Positions 60,133-64,000 of a stretch of 64,000 nt of DNA are shown here, piece by piece (the stretch's first letter is position 1; every line of letters starts with the position of its first letter). The stretch spans positions 310,001-374,000 of the forward strand of contig NZ_FOEQ01000003.1 of the NCBI RefSeq assembly GCF_900110655.1, written 5' to 3'. Below the pieces are notes generated by a model. It ran no database searches. It worked only from the letters and a program-made list of their open reading frames with translations, and was not told where the DNA came from. The DNA is from Pseudomonas soli (GTDB taxonomy: Bacteria; Pseudomonadota; Gammaproteobacteria; Pseudomonadales; Pseudomonadaceae). The position numbers and the translations under genes are program-made.

Positions 60133-60765
60133 ATGTCGATGGAAACGTGGTTGGCCTTCTTTGCCGCGTGCTGGGTGATCAGCCTGTCGCCGGGTGCCGG
60201 GGCGATCGCCTCGATGTCCAGCGGGCTGCAGTACGGTTTCTGGCGTGGTTACTGGAACGCCCTGGGGCTGCAACTGGGCCTGATCGTGCAGATCGCCGTC
60301 ATCGCCGCCGGTGTCGGCGCCATCCTCGCCGCTTCTGCGACGGCCTTCCAGGTCATCAAATGGTTCGGTGTAGCCTACCTGGTCTACCTCGCCTACAAGC
60401 AATGGCAAGCCTTGCCGATGGACATGAGCGACGAGTCTGGCGTGCGGCCTATCGGCAAGCCGCTGAGCCTGATGTTCCGAGGCTTCCTGGTCAACGTCAG
60501 CAACCCCAAGGCGCTGGTATTCATGCTCGCGGTGCTGCCGCAGTTCCTCAACCCGCACGAGGCGTTGCTGCCCCAGTATGTGGCGATCACCGTGACCATG
60601 ATCAGCGTCGACCTGCTGGTGATGGCGGGTTACACCGGCCTGGCTTCGCGGGTGCTGCGTCTGTTGCGCACGCCGAAGCAGCAGAAGCGCCTGAACCGTA
60701 CCTTTGCCGGACTGTTCATTGGCGCGGCGACATTCCTCGCCACCCTGCGTCGCGCGCCCATCTGA
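60133..60765 (+). CDS. LysE/RhtB family amino acid exporter
   Basis: This 210-residue protein has six hydrophobic segments and the LysE family signature (WVISLSPGAGAIASMSSGLQYG, FRGFLVNVSNPKALVFMLAVLP). It likely exports an amino acid or its analogue. GAGGTG lies before the ATG. It lies alone before a REP. Confidence 0.92.
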   Translation: MSMETWLAFFAACWVISLSPGAGAIASMSSGLQYGFWRGYWNALGLQLGLIVQIAVIAAGVGAILAASATAFQVIKWFGVAYLVYLAYKQWQALPMDMSDESGVRPIGKPLSLMFRGFLVNVSNPKALVFMLAVLPQFLNPHEALLPQYVAITVTMISVDLLVMAGYTGLASRVLRLLRTPKQQKRLNRTFAGLFIGAATFLATLRRAPI

Positions 60766-60773
60766 GTTCGTCA

Positions 60774-60825
60774 TCGCGGCGCCAGCCCGCTCCTACGGTT
60801 CAGTGGGAGCAGCCTGGCCCCGCGA
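60774..60825. repeat. REP pair between lysE and the slipin gene
   Basis: TCGCGGCGCCAGCCCGCTCC and GGGAGCAGCCTGGCCCCGCGA form imperfect inverted arms with a short centre. Confidence 0.75.
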
Positions 60826-60831
60826 ATGGGT

Positions 60832-61584
60832 TCAGCGCTGACGATCCACCAGCCCCTTGAGCAAGTCCACCGGCAGTGGAAACACGATGGTTGAGCTCTT
60901 GTCCCCGGCAATCGATCCCAGTGTCTGCATGTAGCGCAGTTGCATCGCCCCCGGCTCCTTGCCCAGCATCTGCGCCGCCTGCATGAGTTTCTCCGACGCC
61001 TGCAGCTCGCCTTCGGCATGGATCACCTTGGCCCGGCGTTCTCGTTCGGCTTCGGCCTGACGGGCGATGGCACGGACCATCGATTCGTTCAGGTCGACGT
61101 GCTTGATCTCGACGTTGGCCACCTTGATGCCCCAGGCATCGGTCTGCGCGTCCAGCACTTCGCGGATATCCGAATTCAACTGTTCGCGCTCGGCCAGCAG
61201 TTCGTCCAGCTCGTGCTTGCCGAGCACCGCCCGCAGTGTCGTCTGGGCCAACTGGCTGGTGGCGGCGAGGAAGTCCTCGACCTGGATGATCGCCTTCTGT
61301 GGGTCGAGCACGCGAAAGTACAGCACGGCGTTGACCTTGACCGAGACGTTGTCGCGGGTGATCACGTCCTGGGGTGGCACATCGAGCACCACGGTGCGCA
61401 GGTCGACGCGCACCATCTGCTGGATCCCCGGAATCAGGATGATCAGGCCCGGGCCCTTGACCTGCCAGAAGCGCCCGAGCTGGAACACCACACCGCGTTC
61501 GTACTCGCGCAGGATGCGCAGCGCCGACAGCAGCAGTATGGCCAGCAGCACCAGCACGGCGCTGAAACCGAATTGCATCAACAT
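60832..61584 (-). CDS. slipin (stomatin-like SPFH protein)
   Basis: This 250-residue protein has one N-terminal membrane helix ([13 protein letters not shown]) and an SPFH domain starting [22 protein letters not shown], with a C-terminal coiled coil ([19 protein letters not shown]). Slipins organise membrane microdomains with the NfeD-type protease encoded just upstream, and the two genes have a 3-nt gap. Confidence 0.94.
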   Translation of the reverse strand: MLMQFGFSAVLVLLAILLLSALRILREYERGVVFQLGRFWQVKGPGLIILIPGIQQMVRVDLRTVVLDVPPQDVITRDNVSVKVNAVLYFRVLDPQKAIIQVEDFLAATSQLAQTTLRAVLGKHELDELLAEREQLNSDIREVLDAQTDAWGIKVANVEIKHVDLNESMVRAIARQAEAERERRAKVIHAEGELQASEKLMQAAQMLGKEPGAMQLRYMQTLGSIAGDKSSTIVFPLPVDLLKGLVDRQR

Positions 61585-61587
61585 CGT

Positions 61588-62931
61588 CTACTCTCCTTGC
61601 GCCGTGGGCGCAGTGGCGCTGACCTCCAGGGTCACGCCATGACGGGCCGTCACCCGCACGTGCTGGCCAGGTTGCAGCGGTGTCGCACACTGCACCTGCC
61701 ACTGTTCGCCCTGGGCCTGTACCGAGCCGCAGAACGGGTTGTCGGTGCGCACCTGCGTCACCGTGACCAGGCTGCCCACCAGTCCGGCATCGCCGCTGAC
61801 GAGGGCGCGCCGGCGCGCTTTCAGCGCCATGCCCAGCACGCCGCCGAGCAACAGCGCCGAGAGCACAGCCAGGCTGATGATCAGCGCCAGCGGAATGCCG
61901 AAGCCGGGGGCATCGGTGTCCATCAGGATCACCGCACCGACGACGAAGGCGACGATACCGCCGAAGCCGACCACGCCGAAGCTAGGCAGGAACGCCTCGG
62001 CGACCATGAACGCCACCCCGAGCAGGATCAACGCCACCCCGGCATGGCTCACCGGCAGCAGTTGCAGGGCATACAGCGCCAGCAGCAGGCAGATGCCGCC
62101 GACCACGCCGCCGACCCCGGAGCCAGGATTCATGAATTCGAACAGCAGGCCGTACACGCCGATCATGATCAGGATCAGCGCCACGCTGGGGTTGGTGATC
62201 ACTGCGAGCAGGCGGGTGCGCCAGTCCGGCAGGTGTTCGGTCACACTGGCCTCATGGGTGCGCAGTTGCACGGTCTGGCCTGCGACGAGCAGTGACTTGC
62301 CATCGAGCTGTCGCAGCAGGTCGGGGAGGTCGTTGGCGATCAGGTCGATTACCTGCAAGCGCTGCGCTTCGCTGGCCGACAGGCTGACGGCCTCGCGCAC
62401 GGCCTTCTCCGCCCAGTCGGCGTTGCGCCCGCGCAGTTGGGCCAGGCCACGGATGTAGGCCGCAGCATCATTGACCTGTTTGCGTGCCAATGCGCCTTCT
62501 TCGCTGTTCGTGGCGGGTTGTTCAGCTTTGCCGGGGACGCCGATCTGCACTGGCGTCGCGGCGCCGAGGTTGGTCCCCGGGGCCATGGCCGCGATATGGC
62601 TGGCGTAGAGGATGTAAGTGCCGGCGCTGGCTGCCCTGGCGCCACCCGGGGCGACGTAGGTGGCCACCGGCACGGGGCTGGCGAGAATGGCCTTGATGAT
62701 TTGGCGCATGGCGCTGTCCAGCCCGCCGGGAGTATCGAGGCGGATCACCACCAGTTGCGCGCCTTGTGCCTGCCCCTGGTCCAGCCCACGCAGCAGATAG
62801 TCGGCGCTGGCCGGGCCGATGGCATCATCGACGCTCAACAGCCATACATTTGCGCCAGGCGCGCTTTGGCCACTCGGCACGAAGCCGAGGACCAACAGCA
62901 ACAGCAGCATGCGCCAGCGCTGGGCGATCAC
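61588..62931 (-). CDS. NfeD family membrane serine protease
   Basis: This 447-residue protein has a signal sequence, a ClpP-class domain with the serine in GGARAASAGTYILYA, several membrane helices near residues 260-370, and a C-terminal OB-like NfeD domain. Proteases of this class cleave stomatin-like partners. The start is GTG 62931, backed by GAGGTG upstream; an ATG seven codons later lacks a site. It heads the NfeD-slipin operon. Confidence 0.92.
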   Translation of the reverse strand: MIAQRWRMLLLLLVLGFVPSGQSAPGANVWLLSVDDAIGPASADYLLRGLDQGQAQGAQLVVIRLDTPGGLDSAMRQIIKAILASPVPVATYVAPGGARAASAGTYILYASHIAAMAPGTNLGAATPVQIGVPGKAEQPATNSEEGALARKQVNDAAAYIRGLAQLRGRNADWAEKAVREAVSLSASEAQRLQVIDLIANDLPDLLRQLDGKSLLVAGQTVQLRTHEASVTEHLPDWRTRLLAVITNPSVALILIMIGVYGLLFEFMNPGSGVGGVVGGICLLLALYALQLLPVSHAGVALILLGVAFMVAEAFLPSFGVVGFGGIVAFVVGAVILMDTDAPGFGIPLALIISLAVLSALLLGGVLGMALKARRRALVSGDAGLVGSLVTVTQVRTDNPFCGSVQAQGEQWQVQCATPLQPGQHVRVTARHGVTLEVSATAPTAQGE

Positions 62932-63027
62932 CTGTCGTCACCTCATGCGGACCCGTCCTTGAAGTTTAGCCTTGGCTGTCGAGCCACGACCTAAACTTGT
63001 GGATGGGGGCAAAACCGGAGGTGCATC

Positions 63028-63486
63028 ATGCGTATGGCCAAGACCCTTCAGCAGCGCCTGGACCAGGCCAACTGCGACTACGACATCATTCCCCATCCCC
63101 ATTCGGCCACCAGCCTGGAGTCGGCGCGCACGGCCGGCGTACCCGCCGAGCGGGTCGCCAAGTCAGTGATGCTCGATGACCGCCATGGCAACTTCATCAT
63201 GGCCGTGCTGCCGGCCAACCGGCATCTGGACATGACCGAGGTGCGCATGACCGGCGCCTGGCAGCTGACGCGCGAGAGCAACTTGCCGAGCCTGTTCGGC
63301 GATTGCGAGCGCGGCGCCATCCCGGCCCTGGGCGACGCCTACAACATTCCCATGCTGCTCGACCGGAGTCTTACCCGCCAGGGCGATGTCTACCTCGAGG
63401 CAGGTGACCACGATCATCTGATCCACATGAGCATGGAGCAATACTTGAAGCTGGTGCCGCACGCCGAAGTGCGCGAATTGAGCTGA
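63028..63486 (+). CDS. YbaK/EbsC family aminoacyl-tRNA deacylase
   Basis: This 152-residue protein has the YbaK fold with DYDIIPHPHSATSLESARTAG and RVAKSVMLDD. Family members hydrolyse mischarged tRNAs, for example Cys-tRNA(Pro). GGAGGT lies seven bases before the ATG. It is divergent from the NfeD gene. Confidence 0.9.
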   Translation: MRMAKTLQQRLDQANCDYDIIPHPHSATSLESARTAGVPAERVAKSVMLDDRHGNFIMAVLPANRHLDMTEVRMTGAWQLTRESNLPSLFGDCERGAIPALGDAYNIPMLLDRSLTRQGDVYLEAGDHDHLIHMSMEQYLKLVPHAEVRELS

Positions 63487-63545
63487 TGCTCGCAACCAAC
63501 GCCGGGTTGGCGTCGTGGACGACCCGCCCGGCCCGAGGAGGAATC

Positions 63546-63788
63546 ATGGAAGCACCGAACCATCCATTCGCCGACCTGTTCAAGCAACTGGGGCTGGCGG
63601 ACGATGCCACCAGCATCGACCAGTTCATCACCACTCATTCGCCGTTGAAGAACGAGATCAAGCTGGTGGACGCACCGTTCTGGACCGAGGCGCAAAGAAC
63701 CTTTTTGAAGGAAAGCATCATAGAGGACGCCGATTGGGCGGTACCCTTCGACCAACTCAACGAAGCACTGCGTCGCCCCCGCAAATAA
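63546..63788 (+). CDS. DUF2789 family protein
   Basis: This 80-residue protein starts MEAPNHPFADLFKQLGLADD and has HSPLKNEIKLVDAPFWTEAQRTFLKESI, the DUF2789 pattern. Function is unknown. GAGGAGG precedes the ATG. It is 59 nt after the deacylase on the same strand. Confidence 0.9.
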   Translation: MEAPNHPFADLFKQLGLADDATSIDQFITTHSPLKNEIKLVDAPFWTEAQRTFLKESIIEDADWAVPFDQLNEALRRPRK

Positions 63789-63858
63789 AGCGCCGAGCGG
63801 CACCTGATGGGTGATCGGGCCGTTGCTATGCTCAGGTAAAACAAGAGGGGATGGCGCA

Positions 63859-64000
63859 ATGAAAGATCCCTACGCACCAGGATTCTGGTGCACCGTGACG
63901 ATCCTGGGCACCCTGACCGCCGGCTACTTCTACGGTATCCGGCACACCCACCAGATGAACCAGGCCGTGCAGTTTCTCTATGCCGCCGCCGCCGTTACCG
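63859..64000 (+). CDS. hypothetical membrane protein, partial
   Basis: The right edge cuts this gene after 47 codons. It begins MKDPYAPGFWCTVTILGTLT with a hydrophobic stretch and a tyrosine-rich segment (AGYFYGIRHTHQMNQ), so it is probably a membrane protein. GAGGGG precedes the ATG. I do not recognise the family from this part. Confidence 0.6.
   Translation, partial: MKDPYAPGFWCTVTILGTLTAGYFYGIRHTHQMNQAVQFLYAAAAVT

Overview
The window is about 64 kb of a high-GC Pseudomonas chromosome, most likely from the P. putida group. The basis is the gene set (crc, algR, algQ, algP, algC, sutA, a Cys-free L33), REP palindromes built on a core like GCAAGCCCGCTCCCAC, and a gene order that, from memory, follows the P. 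aeruginosa PA5250-PA5339 core segment in reverse with insertions. I found no prophage, insertion sequence, CRISPR array, rRNA or tRNA. This is core genome with a few accessory inserts.

Layout. 1-10.9 kb: ridA, spoT and rpoZ, then a polyamine/GABA-type cassette (LysR regulator, glutamine synthetase-like ligase, gamma-glutamyl hydrolase, APC permease), then gmk, yicC, rph and a DUF4870 gene. The cassette, bracketed by REP elements, separates rpoZ from gmk. 10.9-20.3 kb: crc/pyrE, argB, algC, dut, coaBC, radC, a dipeptide-binding protein and the rpmB-rpmG operon. 20.3-33.2 kb: the more variable part, with a cupin, kauB aldehyde dehydrogenase, MFS transporter, Kef-type antiporter, secreted esterase, DUF2790, comM, a SLOG protein, mgtA and a di-Mop protein. 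33.2-48.3 kb: ubiK, the nitrogen pair glnK-amtB, sutA, the yigB/xerC/DUF484/dapF/lysA/lptM operon, cyaY, rnk, cyaA, small conserved genes, a GST and argH. 48.6-64 kb: algR, hemCDXY, dsbB, algQ, an FKBP, algP, an ABC-F ATPase, an MscS-like channel, a LysE exporter, the slipin/NfeD pair, a YbaK deacylase and DUF2789.

How the genes work together. Several global regulators cluster here: SpoT (ppGpp), omega subunit, Crc (catabolite repression), GlnK (nitrogen), SutA (slow-growth RNA polymerase factor), CyaA (cAMP), AlgR and AlgQ. The nitrogen operon has a clear sigma-54 promoter with an NtrC-type site. The LysR-controlled ligase and hydrolase, together with the distant KauB, could carry parts of a gamma-glutamyl polyamine route.

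The least explained element is the roughly 645-nt leader of mgtA. It holds a 36-codon open reading frame whose ideal Shine-Dalgarno lies partly in a hairpin, and a second hairpin that encloses the mgtA Shine-Dalgarno itself. It looks like an undescribed Mg2+ riboregulator and is the top lead. Other leads are structured leaders before sutA and rpmB, the exact 66-bp repeat array in algP, and AlgR without its usual FimS/AlgZ kinase gene.
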